Made by a program: the position numbers and the translations under genes | From: Nocardia jinanensis | GTDB taxonomy: Bacteria > Actinomycetota > Actinomycetes > Mycobacteriales > Mycobacteriaceae | Reading direction: 5' to 3' | Assembly (NCBI RefSeq): GCF_014645735.1 | Contig: NZ_BMMH01000002.1 | Location: forward strand, 1 to 64,000 | DNA: 64,000 nt | Notes under the pieces: model-generated | What the model was told of the DNA's origin: nothing | Databases searched by the model: none | Seen by the model: the letters and a program-made list of their open reading frames with translations, nothing else | Part shown: positions 7,840 to 15,229 of the stretch, piece by piece | Layout: each line of letters starts with the position of its first letter | Position numbering within the stretch: the stretch's first letter is position 1

Positions 7840-9345
7840 ATGCATGGTGGAAGGCGCTGGCCTCGGGTCTGGGCCCTGTTGTGTGTCGCCATGCTGGCGG
7901 TCGCCGGAATGGCCGCTTCGGCCGGCGTGACCCGAGCGCAGGAGCAAGGACAGCGTCCGCTCCTACTCATCCTGCTCAGACCAACAACCAACAGCCTCAT
8001 AGCTCCCTTCGGGAGTTTGGCTCACGACCGGGCCTGGTATGAAGACCGGATCTTCGGGACAACGGGTGTTACTGGTTCACGCAACGTTGTCGACTACTAC
8101 TCGGCGTTGTCCCGCGGACGTTTCACCTTCAAAAAAGCCGCTACCGTCGAGGTTTTCGATGCCAGATCTCCCTCGCTTCTCCAGAAGGTCGGCGTAGACA
8201 ACGACGGCATCGACGACAACGGCAAGGCCAGCACGGCTGATGACGACAGCCCGACCACAGTAACGCGCAAGGTCACTCGATACCTCGCTGCCGAAGCTGG
8301 ATTCGACTACAGCGACTATGACTCGAACGGCGACGGAACCGTCACCACTGACGAGCTGACGATTCTCTCGATCGACAGCCTCTCCGATGGGTCGGGCCAA
8401 TCGGAGCAGGGAGGGGATCCACGAGGATTGGGCTGTCTCCCGCTGTCCGGGGTGAACGTCTGCTCCGGTGTGAGTCTTGCCGGACAAATGTCGGATCTGA
8501 TGAACTACGCGCACGAGCTCTCGCACCTGTTGACTCCAGGATCTATCGACCTCTACGGCTTCAATGCCTGCCACAGCAAGAAACTCACCCTCCTGTCCTG
8601 CACCCGTGAAGATCCTCCCGGCACAGGGCTACCCCTCGTGTCTCCGGACGAGGTGGACGGCTATTTCATGGATCCATGGCACCGCGCGAAATACGGCTGG
8701 GCAGGGCCCGACCGAACAGTCGCATTGACCGGCACCGGCTCAGAAGTGCTAGTACCGGTGAACGTTGCGGCGCCGGGCATCTTCGGTACCTTCGAGACCC
8801 TCACCTTGACCGGGCCCAACAATGAGGCGGTTACGTTCGAAGCGCGTGTGCGTAGCGCTAGTCCGTACGAGGACGGGCTCAGCGCAGAGGGCGTTCTGGC
8901 GTGGTATCGAAGCATCAACTCTTACAGCAACCCAGCGATCATTCCCTCGCTACTCAATTCGAGGAAGGAAGACAGGGCGCACTTCACACTCGCACCCGTC
9001 AGTTGCATCCTCGACCCCGATAATCAGGCGAGCCGGGGCGTCGAAACTGCGCTCGGCGCCGGCACCTACCGTCTCAATTGGAGCGGCGGGACAGATTCAG
9101 GCTTCCTGATCCAAGTGACGCCGATCTTCCCTCTCTACAGAATCTCGTGGAGCCCGTCGAGCAATGCAGCCTCCTGTGCACCAGCCACCCCGCCTCCTCC
9201 CGGACCGCCGATACCGCCACAACTGCAAGAACTGCCGGAACTGCCAACGTTGCCGCCGCCGCAGAGATTCCTCTGTGGCCTCCTTCCGCTGCTCTGTAAC
9301 CCCTGTGGACCTTTCGGATTGTGCCTACCCCCCGCATCCAGCTAA
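7840..9345 (+). CDS. secreted zinc metalloprotease-like protein (HELSH motif, M6-like)
   Basis: 501 residues from ATG 7840 (an in-frame GTG lies at 7834; AAGGGCAG precedes). The N-terminus is a Sec signal peptide (WALLCVAMLAVAGMAASAG, then TRAQ). The catalytic zinc motif is HELSH in MNYAHELSHLLTPG with DLYG downstream, reminiscent of M6 immune-inhibitor-type proteases. A calcium-loop-like DYDSNGDGTVTTDE (EF-hand-like) precedes it. The C-terminus is a Pro-rich stretch ending in a Cys-rich tail (CGLLPLLCNPCGPFGLC) that could anchor or cross-link it. It stands alone, shortly after the effector operon. M6 assignment is by motif resemblance, not alignment. Confidence 0.7.
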   Translation: MHGGRRWPRVWALLCVAMLAVAGMAASAGVTRAQEQGQRPLLLILLRPTTNSLIAPFGSLAHDRAWYEDRIFGTTGVTGSRNVVDYYSALSRGRFTFKKAATVEVFDARSPSLLQKVGVDNDGIDDNGKASTADDDSPTTVTRKVTRYLAAEAGFDYSDYDSNGDGTVTTDELTILSIDSLSDGSGQSEQGGDPRGLGCLPLSGVNVCSGVSLAGQMSDLMNYAHELSHLLTPGSIDLYGFNACHSKKLTLLSCTREDPPGTGLPLVSPDEVDGYFMDPWHRAKYGWAGPDRTVALTGTGSEVLVPVNVAAPGIFGTFETLTLTGPNNEAVTFEARVRSASPYEDGLSAEGVLAWYRSINSYSNPAIIPSLLNSRKEDRAHFTLAPVSCILDPDNQASRGVETALGAGTYRLNWSGGTDSGFLIQVTPIFPLYRISWSPSSNAASCAPATPPPPGPPIPPQLQELPELPTLPPPQRFLCGLLPLLCNPCGPFGLCLPPASS

Positions 9346-9534
9346 ACCGATACACCGGTGCCAGCGAAACCGCTGGCGTTGCACCGCCGCCGCCCTCCAA
9401 TAAGGGTCAATATCGGCAGCCAGAGATAGTTCGGTGTGCAATGCGATATGGAGGCGGCCGGGGGAGTGCCATGTCAGGGACGGCGTCAGGCGGGCGTCAG
9501 GGAGATATCAGCCCCGGTCTCGATAGTTGCTGAC

Positions 9535-9939
9535 ATGACGAACAACAACACGCTCACCGCCCAGGACAAAGCCACTCTGCGGACCGCCGCCTACGGTGCG
9601 GTCTCCCTGCTCGCCGCCACCGGCGCACCCCACCGGGCCGCCACCGAGGGCTCCATTGCCTTGACCACGGCGACCGGATTGGTCGGACATGTGCTGGCCG
9701 CGAAATCCAAGGACATCGAACTGAGGGGCAGGACCGTCGCCGAGCTCGCCGACCACGTCCTTCCCGCGCTGACCGCGGCGGTGGACCTGCTCGGCAGACA
9801 GGATCCGGCCGAGGCCGACAACTTCCGCCGGACCGTCCTGGTCGCCGTCGAAGCCGCCGGCCGGACCCGCAAAGGCGAGCCCGGCCCGGCCACGGTGGAG
9901 ATGACCCGCAAGATCACCGCGGCACTCCAGCCCGCGTAA
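9535..9939 (+). CDS. hypothetical protein
   Basis: 134 residues from ATG 9535 (the frame is open to 9436 but those residues look non-coding). Mostly alanine-rich helices (TAAYGAVSLLAATGA, VGHVLAAKSKDIELRG, ALTAAVDLLGRQ) with no signal peptide and no recognised domain. It stops 35 bp left of the terminal repeat of the Tn3 element and may be the gene next to its insertion site. Function unknown. Confidence 0.6.
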   Translation: MTNNNTLTAQDKATLRTAAYGAVSLLAATGAPHRAATEGSIALTTATGLVGHVLAAKSKDIELRGRTVAELADHVLPALTAAVDLLGRQDPAEADNFRRTVLVAVEAAGRTRKGEPGPATVEMTRKITAALQPA

Positions 9940-9974
9940 GGAAATCGCGGTATGCGGCCAGATTTCCGCGGTGT

Positions 9975-10014
9975 GGGGTCCCGGTAGTAATCGCGCGAAA
10001 AACAACACATATGG
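9975..10014 (+). repeat. left terminal inverted repeat of Tn3-family element
   Basis: Starts GGGGTCCCGGTAGTAATCGC and continues through GCGAAAAAC to ATATGG. Aligned with the right end read on the minus strand it matches at about 36 of 40 positions with two single-base offsets. Confidence 0.85.
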
Positions 10015-10101
10015 CTGGACCAGCAGGAAGAACCTCGGCGGGCGGGCAGTGCTTGGAGATCATCCGAGGAATGCACCAAGGCCGACTTTTCGCCTTCGTG
10101 C

Positions 10102-10422
10102 TCAGTTCGGCTGATCGAGAAGGTTGTTGGAGAGCATCATCGCGGCCATCGCCGCGCCGAGGAGCCCCGCGAGGATGGAGCCGAGCAGGGGGAACCCGGC
10201 GAGGGCGGTGATGAAGCCGAGTACGGTGCCGCACCAGATCGAGGTGATCAGGACGAACAGTCCGCGGGTGCTGGTGGGGTTGGCGCGTTTGGTCAGCCCG
10301 ATCCAGAGTGGTGTCGCGGTGAATACGACGAACCCGGTGAGCACGCCGACCAGCGGCGCCGGCACGGCCAGCCACGCCAGTACACCGACACCGACACCGG
10401 TGACGATGGCGTCAGTGAGCCA
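10102..10422 (-). pseudogene. 5'-truncated membrane-protein gene remnant
   Basis: About 105 codons of clear membrane protein: three to four hydrophobic segments (VGVGVLAWLAVPAP, VLTGFVVFTATPLWIGL, LFVLITSIWCGTVLGFI, GSILAGLLGAAMAAMML) ending LLDQPN. Upstream of about 10422 the frame continues to 10695 but through sequence that is out-of-frame reading of plus-strand genes, and no plausible ATG/GTG start lies at the junction. The 5' end therefore seems to have been lost or replaced. It lies just inside the left transposon end. A short functional gene with an unusual start is the alternative. Confidence 0.45.
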
Positions 10423-10424
10423 GC

Positions 10425-10721
10425 ATGGCCTGGTCGGATGCGGCCCGCCGCGAGGCAACTCCCCTGCCCGGGTGCGCCGGACACAAGAACTGCGCCAACT
10501 GCATCGTCTACGCCTTCCGGTGGCGCCAACGCATCCTCGCCTCGCTGGCCGGCCACGCCACCCGCACCCCTGCAAGGCCAACCCCGTACGCCGGTCGGTG
10601 TCCAGAAAACTGGACAGAAACATACGTACTTCGCAACGGCTGGCGCTGTCCGGGTTCCGCACCGCAGCAGCCCGGTTGGAGCGCGAGGCCTGCATCCGCG
10701 CCGCCCACCGCGAGGGAATGA
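10425..10721 (+). CDS. small Cys-containing ORF, possibly frameshifted
   Basis: ATG 10425 opens 98 codons. The first ~58 (LPGCAGHKNCANCIVYAFRWRQRIL in pieces: GCAGHKNC, ANCIVYAFRWRQR, ASLAGHATRT) look protein-like with three close cysteines. The rest (PENWTETYVLRNG..) appears to be out-of-frame reading of the HTH gene that overlaps it. A frameshift joining it to the gene at 10598, or a truncated gene, would explain this. No Shine-Dalgarno is seen. Function unknown. Confidence 0.3.
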   Translation: MAWSDAARREATPLPGCAGHKNCANCIVYAFRWRQRILASLAGHATRTPARPTPYAGRCPENWTETYVLRNGWRCPGSAPQQPGWSARPASAPPTARE

Positions 10722-10984
10722 GCGTGCGCGCGATCGGGTCCGCGCTGGATCTGAGCCCCGCCCGTATCGGCCAGATCCTCGCCCAGCCCGAACCCGGGCC
10801 GCTGCTGGATCAGTTGCGAGCCCTGCGGTTGCAGTGGGGAGTCGACGAGCACCCCGGTACCCGCGCGGCCGCCGACGGCATCATCGCCGACCTCGCCACC
10901 GACGAACTCACCCGACCCCGGACGTGCACCAGCGCACCCACGCCAAAGGCTGCAGTCGAGCCCGGCGAACCGCGCCTGTTCTAG
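10598..10984 (+). CDS. small HTH protein
   Basis: About 128 residues; the GTG at 10598 is a guess, since the frame is open much further upstream. The core RLEREACIRAAHREG..VRAIGSALDLSPARIGQIL is a sigma-70 region-4-like helix-turn-helix. The C-terminal part is of low complexity. It lies inside the Tn3-family element and overlaps the preceding Cys-containing frame by ~120 bp, hinting that one of the two is damaged. It is a plausible DNA-binding regulator of the cargo; target unknown. Confidence 0.45.
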   Translation: MSRKLDRNIRTSQRLALSGFRTAAARLEREACIRAAHREGMSVRAIGSALDLSPARIGQILAQPEPGPLLDQLRALRLQWGVDEHPGTRAAADGIIADLATDELTRPRTCTSAPTPKAAVEPGEPRLF

Positions 10985-11316
10985 GCGCCGTCCGGTTCGC
11001 GCGTTCCAAGGTTGCACGACGAAGCCCGGCCCCTGTGTCCGAGATCAGTTTTGCCGCACGCGGGGCTCGGTGAGGCCATTGCGGGCCTGAACTGATCCGG
11101 AGCGCCGCACTGCCACAGTGACTTACCTCACCGTCAGTGTCGGCGTACCGGCCGCGCGAAGTGCACGCGGAAATACGTGTACAACACTGCACAACAGTGT
11201 GCAGCAGTCAGGCTCCGCTCCGAAGGGGGCCTAGCGCATCACACACCGCGTAACACAAGTTGTGGTGCGACTCGGTGATTCGACCCCCAAGGTCTAGTAT
11301 TGCTGCCAGCCAACAA
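10985..11316. other. intergenic region with a short dyad
   Basis: No gene was found. ACACTG-CACAA-CAGTGT at 11184-11200 is a 6-bp perfect dyad in a run of CA/GT-rich sequence, a possible operator upstream of the structured leader. Promoters for the small cargo genes probably lie here. Confidence 0.35.
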
Positions 11317-11438
11317 CGTTCGAAACGAACGAGCCTCACACCGGGGCTCCGGCGTGAGGCACGTTGATGTTGCACTTTTAGCGGGGTGCTCCGTCAACGT
11401 ACCGCAGATGTGCTGTGCCCACAGGAGGTGGGAACAGC
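11317..11438 (+). promoter_or_regulatory. leader of four back-to-back hairpins (candidate structured RNA)
   Basis: Four stem-loops follow one another almost without spacing. A: CGTTCG-AAA-CGAACG (11317-11331). B: GCCTCAC/GTGAGGC (11333-11360) with an inner CCGG/CCGG stem. C: ACGTTGA/TCAACGT (11361-11400) with an inner GCAC/GTGC stem. D: GCTGT-CCCAC/GTGGG-ACAGC (11412-11438) with a 1x1 internal loop and an AGGAG loop that copies the ribosome-binding site sequence. The 33-codon gene starts 34 nt later behind AAAGGAGGT. This looks like a regulatory leader or small RNA; no known riboswitch class was recognised. Confidence 0.5.
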
Positions 11439-11472
11439 GCCGGTCGCGGACTTGGCGGAAAGGAGGTAACCC

Positions 11473-11574
11473 ATGGGTACTCGTCGTATCACGATCCGTC
11501 CGGGTCAGAAGAAGACGATCACGCTGCCCGGGCCGGTGCGCAAGATCACCATCCGCCCGGTAAAGCCGCGGTAG
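11473..11574 (+). CDS. 33-residue basic peptide with threefold repeat
   Basis: ATG 11473 lies 5 nt after AAAGGAGGT, one of the strongest ribosome-binding sites in the window. The product is very basic and consists of three similar ~9-residue units: RRITIRPGQ, KKTITLPGP and VRKITIRPV, then KPR. No family is known to me. It is too short for most gene finders. The preceding multi-hairpin leader and following YjzC-like gene suggest one small transcription unit ending at the terminator at 11928. Alternating hydrophobic/basic residues suggest beta strands or nucleic-acid or membrane binding, which is only inference. Confidence 0.6.
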   Translation: MGTRRITIRPGQKKTITLPGPVRKITIRPVKPR

Positions 11575-11690
11575 TCCCCTGAACTCGCGTGTGCCGCCCA
11601 GACCTTCGGGTTCCTGGGCGGCCACCGAGCCATCTCCTCACTGCTCACCGCATGTTCGGTGTGCAGCCTCACCATGCAAGGAGGGCCATC

Positions 11691-11885
11691 GTGCCTGCCA
11701 AGAAACCATTGAAGCCCGGAACCCCCGCCCCGAACTCGGGGCAGTACGAAGAGGTCGGTCCGCGCGGCGGCCGCACCGGCAAAGAAGCCACCGGAGTGAA
11801 GGGCAAGACCCTGCCGCCGACGTCGAAGCCGGGCCAAGGCTGGGACCTGGTAAACCCGACGAAGAACAAGTCCGGGAAGGGATAG
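11691..11885 (+). CDS. YjzC-like small protein
   Basis: 64 residues from GTG 11691, which has AAGGAGGG 5 nt upstream; the frame is open to 11589 without such a site. The sequence LKPGTPAPNSGQYEEVGPRG and a later Lys-rich SKPGQGWDLVNPTKN resemble the YjzC family (short, basic, KPG-x-APxSGxY opening) known from Bacillus with unknown function. It follows the 33-residue peptide gene and is 42 bp upstream of a strong terminator. Its location inside a transposon is unusual for this family. Confidence 0.6.
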   Translation: MPAKKPLKPGTPAPNSGQYEEVGPRGGRTGKEATGVKGKTLPPTSKPGQGWDLVNPTKNKSGKG

Positions 11886-11927
11886 CCCCGGCTACCGGAT
11901 CGGCTACACCGACCAACTGAACAAAAC

Positions 11928-11964
11928 GAAGGTGGCGCGGACCATGTTGGTCCGCGCCACCTTC
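11928..11964. terminator. strong terminator hairpin (17-bp stem)
   Basis: GAAGGTGGCGCGGACCA and its exact complement flank a 3-nt loop (TGT at 11945-11947). It lies between the YjzC-like gene and the convergent truncated tnpA, so can stop transcription from both sides. Confidence 0.85.
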
Positions 11965-12000
11965 TCGTCGCTGGTCTGCCGTGCCAGGAGTTCGGCACTC

Positions 12001-13101
12001 CTACTCCGCTGATGCGGCGTCCCACCCGATCGCATCGCCGCGGATCAGCGCGCCGATCTCCTCATCGGCCACCGCTGGGTCGGTGACGATGGCCAGGAGG
12101 TCGTCGAGGAGGGCCTGGCGGTCTTCTCCAAATTTGCCGCGTTCGGCCAGTTCCTGCTGCATCCGGCGTTCGGCGGCACCGAATTTCGCCGAGATCGCCT
12201 GATCGAACAACGCGACCACTTCATCGAGGACATCGGTGCCGGACTGCGCCAACACGGTGAGCAGGATCGGATACCGCCGCTGTGGGTCTCGGCGTTCGAG
12301 CGCCTGCGGGGTCAACCGGCGGCCCATCGTGGCCAGGAACCGGCGCCGCTCGGGGGGCAGCACCGACATATCCAGGCGATCCGCGCCCAGCCCGCGCAGG
12401 AACGCCAGCTTGTCGACCTCGGCGCGTACTGCGGACGCCGAGGCCTCCACCGGACCGGTCGACAGCCACCGCAACCGTGAAACCCCCAGCGAGGCATCGA
12501 CGGGCAGCAGCGCGTCCAATTCCGCGCAGCGGGCCGGGGTGAACTCGTGGGCCAGGCGGTCGTAGGTTTCTCGCTGAGCCTGCTCGCGGGCGTGGGCGAT
12601 GCGTTCGACCATGCTCACCGGGCCGGGGCGGATCACCCGCGCCGAGATCAGGTACTCACACCCCAACCGGAACAGCAGGTTCGGGGAGTCGTGTTCCATC
12701 GCTCGTGCGAGCAGGAACTCGTCGAGCTCCTCGAGTTCGAGCGCACCGGCCGCCCGCCAGCCCAAATACTGCGCGACCAGGCGCAAATGATCGGTACGGG
12801 TCTGGGCGCGGCGGCCGTAGGAACCGATCTCGGTACCGTCGACCCGCAGCTGCTCGGCCAACCTGGCTACCGCGACCGGCGGGGCGGTCACCACGCGATC
12901 GGGCACGAACCCCAACCACGGCAACGTGCACAACGCGATCGCGATACCGAGCCGATCAGCCGGACCCCGCCCACGCCCCGGATCCACGAACGCCAGATCC
13001 GCCGGCGAAAGCGTGAAGAACCGGAACAACTCCTCACGACCGATCCCCGGGAACTCCCGCAGCCGCGCCAACTCCCCATCCGCGAACACCCGCGTCGCCA
13101 C
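12001..13101 (-). pseudogene. Tn3-family transposase TnpA, N-terminal fragment
   Basis: 366 residues from GTG 13101 (GGGAGG 8 nt upstream). The sequence ATRVFADGELARLREFPGIG, LFRFFTLSPADLAFV and the following DNA-binding region match the DUF4158 N-terminus of Tn3 transposases (normally ~950-1000 residues). The frame stops after GALIRGDAIGWDA, well before the DDE catalytic domain, so the protein cannot catalyse transposition. It could still bind the terminal repeats and act as a repressor of related elements. The gene starts ~110 bp inside the right terminal repeat, and a terminator follows its stop. Confidence 0.9.
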
Positions 13102-13208
13102 GACACCGACCTCCCACACCAACCAACAGCGTTGGGAGCCAAGCCAACCAGCAACCCGCCTCCACCGCAGACCAAACCGGGCCTCACCGGCGGTCAGCTG
13201 CGATTACG

Positions 13209-13248
13209 CCATATCCGTTGGTTTTTCGGCGGTTACTACCGGAACCCC
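13209..13248 (-). repeat. right terminal inverted repeat of Tn3-family element
   Basis: Read on the minus strand from 13248 it starts GGGGTTCCGGTAGTAACCGC, continues CGAAAAACC and ends GGATATGG. It sits ~110 bp upstream of the truncated transposase start. Confidence 0.85.
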
Positions 13249-13399
13249 GTGCCCGTCGCTTCGGCGCGCTGGTGGCAACGGTGAACTCCGTCGACCGGAT
13301 ACTGCCGCCGGGCGTCAGGTACCCGTTGCGCCGCCGGACGAACCCGGCGGCGGGTTGCCCGCGCGCCGGTGAACTCGGCCGGTGACCGAGAGTCCGGGC

Positions 13400-15166
13400 T
13401 CAGCGCTGCCCGGCCCGCAGGAAGCGCCCGGTCCGGCTGGTGCCCAGGGCCGGGTCGGCAGTGCCGTCACCGAAGACATAGCGCCCGCCGATGTACACCG
13501 CTGATACTGCGGCGTCATTGCGGTTCACCATGCGTTCCAGGCCGCCGTACTGCGCCACCGGGCTCTCGGCGTACGCGTCGAGCGAATCGTCGAGTCCCGT
13601 GGGATCGATGACGACCAGATCGGCGCGATCGCCCTCGCGGAGGCGGCCCGCGTCGATGTCGTACCAGTCGGCGAGTTCACCGGTGAGCCGGTGTACCGCG
13701 CGCTCGAGGGGGATCACCGGGGTTCCGGCCTGTTCGGCCCGGTACATCCGGCGCAGGAAGCGGAGCCCGAAATTGTAGAAGGCCATGTTCCGCAGATGCG
13801 CGCCCGCGTCGGAGAAACCGAGTTGGATTCCGGGATGGGCGGCGAAGCGGTCCAGGATCTCCGGGCGATGGTTGGAAATGGTGGTGCGCCAGCGCAGTTT
13901 CGCGCCGTGTTCGAGAACCAGATCGAGGAAAGCGTCCACCGGGTGCAGACCGCCCCGGTCCACGCCGACCTGCCCGAAGGTCTTTCCCACGACGGCGTCG
14001 TCCGGGCAGTTCACGATCTCGGCGTCGAAGAAATCACGGTGCCAGACGCGCATTCCGAACTTCGCGTCGTAGTCCTTGCGGAAGCGGCGGCGGTAGTCCT
14101 CGTCGGCGAGTAGTGCGTCCCGCTCCATCCGGTCGGCCAGGTGCAGGGCCGCGGCACCGGAACCGAACTCCTCGAAGATCACCAGGTCGATACCGTCGGC
14201 GTACACCTCGAACGGTACCGGGAGGTGCTGCCAGCGGAAATCGGCGCCGAGCGCGTTCACCAGCCGGGCCAGCGTTGCGATCAGGACCACGGCGAACGGG
14301 TTGGCCTTGATATCGGCGGCCGACAACAGACTCGTTTTGAGCCTCCGGCGTCCGACACCCAGGCTGCTGAAGATCATCGCTGCGAGACTGCGCGGTGAGG
14401 TGATATCCGGTCCGCCCTGCAGGATCCGGCCGCGGCGGCGCAGGATCGCGTTCAGGCGCCGCCGCTCCGCTGCCCGCGCATACGTCGACGGCAGGGTGCG
14501 GGACCGGCACGTCTCGCCGTCGACCTTGTCGAAGAGCAACTGCTGGGCCGACATACCGACGAAACCGGCGTCGAGCGCCTCGTGCAGCGCCGACTCCATA
14601 TCCGCGAGTTCGGTACGGCTGGGCCGAACCTCTTTGCGCGTGGCGCGGTCCAGGCCGAGCCGGGCGGTGCGGATATCCGAATGGCCGAGCATGGCCGCGA
14701 TATTCGGGCCCAGTGCCAGCTGTTCGAGCGCGGTCACGTATTCGCTCGCCGAGTTCCAGGTCTTGGTGTCGTCGAGCGTTTCGATCACATGGCGGCGCGG
14801 TATGGCCTCGACGCGGCCGAAGATATCGCCGGCGCCGGTCGGATCGATATGCACCGTCGACAGCGAGCACGAACCCAGCAGGACAGTGGTGATCCCGTGC
14901 CGGACCGATTCCGCCAGTGCCGGGGACTTCAGCACCTCGATGTCGTAATGGGTGTGGATATCGATCATCCCCGGCAGCACCCATTTGCCCGCCGCGTCCA
15001 GCACGTCCGGGCAGCCGGTCTCGTCCAGCGGTGTTTCCGAGACGGTCACGAGCCGGTCGCCGCGCAGCCCGAGATGGCGAATCGCGGAGGCCGCGCCGGT
15101 GCCGTCGAACCAGCGGCCGCCTCTGATGATCGTGTCGTAGCTCACATCCTCATTGCAACTGGTCAT
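13400..15166 (-). CDS. N-acyl-D-amino-acid deacylase-like amidohydrolase
   Basis: 588 residues from ATG 15166; the frame reaches 15214. It opens with the composite-domain strand SYDTIIRGGRWFDGTG. Metal-binding HxH occurs in MIDIHTHYD, with LGHSDIR and the catalytic Asp in LGFSDAGAH. The C-terminal segment ADLVVIDPTGLDD..VYIGGRYVF closes the small beta-domain. This is the amidohydrolase superfamily group containing D-aminoacylase and dihydroorotase-like enzymes, hydrolysing N-acyl bonds. The precise substrate is unknown. It lies just upstream-side of gnd's 3' end on the same strand, 63 bp apart, so co-transcription is possible. Confidence 0.8.
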   Translation of the reverse strand: MTSCNEDVSYDTIIRGGRWFDGTGAASAIRHLGLRGDRLVTVSETPLDETGCPDVLDAAGKWVLPGMIDIHTHYDIEVLKSPALAESVRHGITTVLLGSCSLSTVHIDPTGAGDIFGRVEAIPRRHVIETLDDTKTWNSASEYVTALEQLALGPNIAAMLGHSDIRTARLGLDRATRKEVRPSRTELADMESALHEALDAGFVGMSAQQLLFDKVDGETCRSRTLPSTYARAAERRRLNAILRRRGRILQGGPDITSPRSLAAMIFSSLGVGRRRLKTSLLSAADIKANPFAVVLIATLARLVNALGADFRWQHLPVPFEVYADGIDLVIFEEFGSGAAALHLADRMERDALLADEDYRRRFRKDYDAKFGMRVWHRDFFDAEIVNCPDDAVVGKTFGQVGVDRGGLHPVDAFLDLVLEHGAKLRWRTTISNHRPEILDRFAAHPGIQLGFSDAGAHLRNMAFYNFGLRFLRRMYRAEQAGTPVIPLERAVHRLTGELADWYDIDAGRLREGDRADLVVIDPTGLDDSLDAYAESPVAQYGGLERMVNRNDAAVSAVYIGGRYVFGDGTADPALGTSRTGRFLRAGQR

Positions 15167-15229
15167 ATGACCCGGAGTCAAGAGGAGGGTGCCGCGCCGG
15201 GTGGATCCGACCACCCGGCGCGGCGGCGT

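Larger units (their letters stand above)
9975..13248. mobile_element. Tn3-family transposon, defective, with small-gene cargo
   Basis: The element is bounded by two related ~40-bp inverted repeats that both begin with GGGG at the outer end (9975-10014 and 13209-13248), the size and polarity of Tn3-family ends. A tnpA start lies ~110 bp inside the right repeat, reading inward, as in Tn3 relatives. The transposase gene is cut after about 367 codons, so the element cannot move by itself. Cargo: a membrane-protein remnant, a small HTH gene, a multi-hairpin leader, a 33-codon peptide gene and a YjzC-like gene. No resolvase lies inside. The 5 bp flanking each end (GGTGT and GTGCC) do not match, so no target duplication is visible. 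Confidence 0.82.

Noticed and set aside
4192..13101. One large Tn3 transposon joining the resolvase at 4192 with tnpA at 12001
   Set aside because: The terminal repeats found bracket 9975-13248 only; no matching repeat was seen near the resolvase.
9970..13253. 5-bp target-site duplication around the Tn3-family element
   Set aside because: Flanking bases GGTGT and GTGCC do not match, so no duplication can be claimed.
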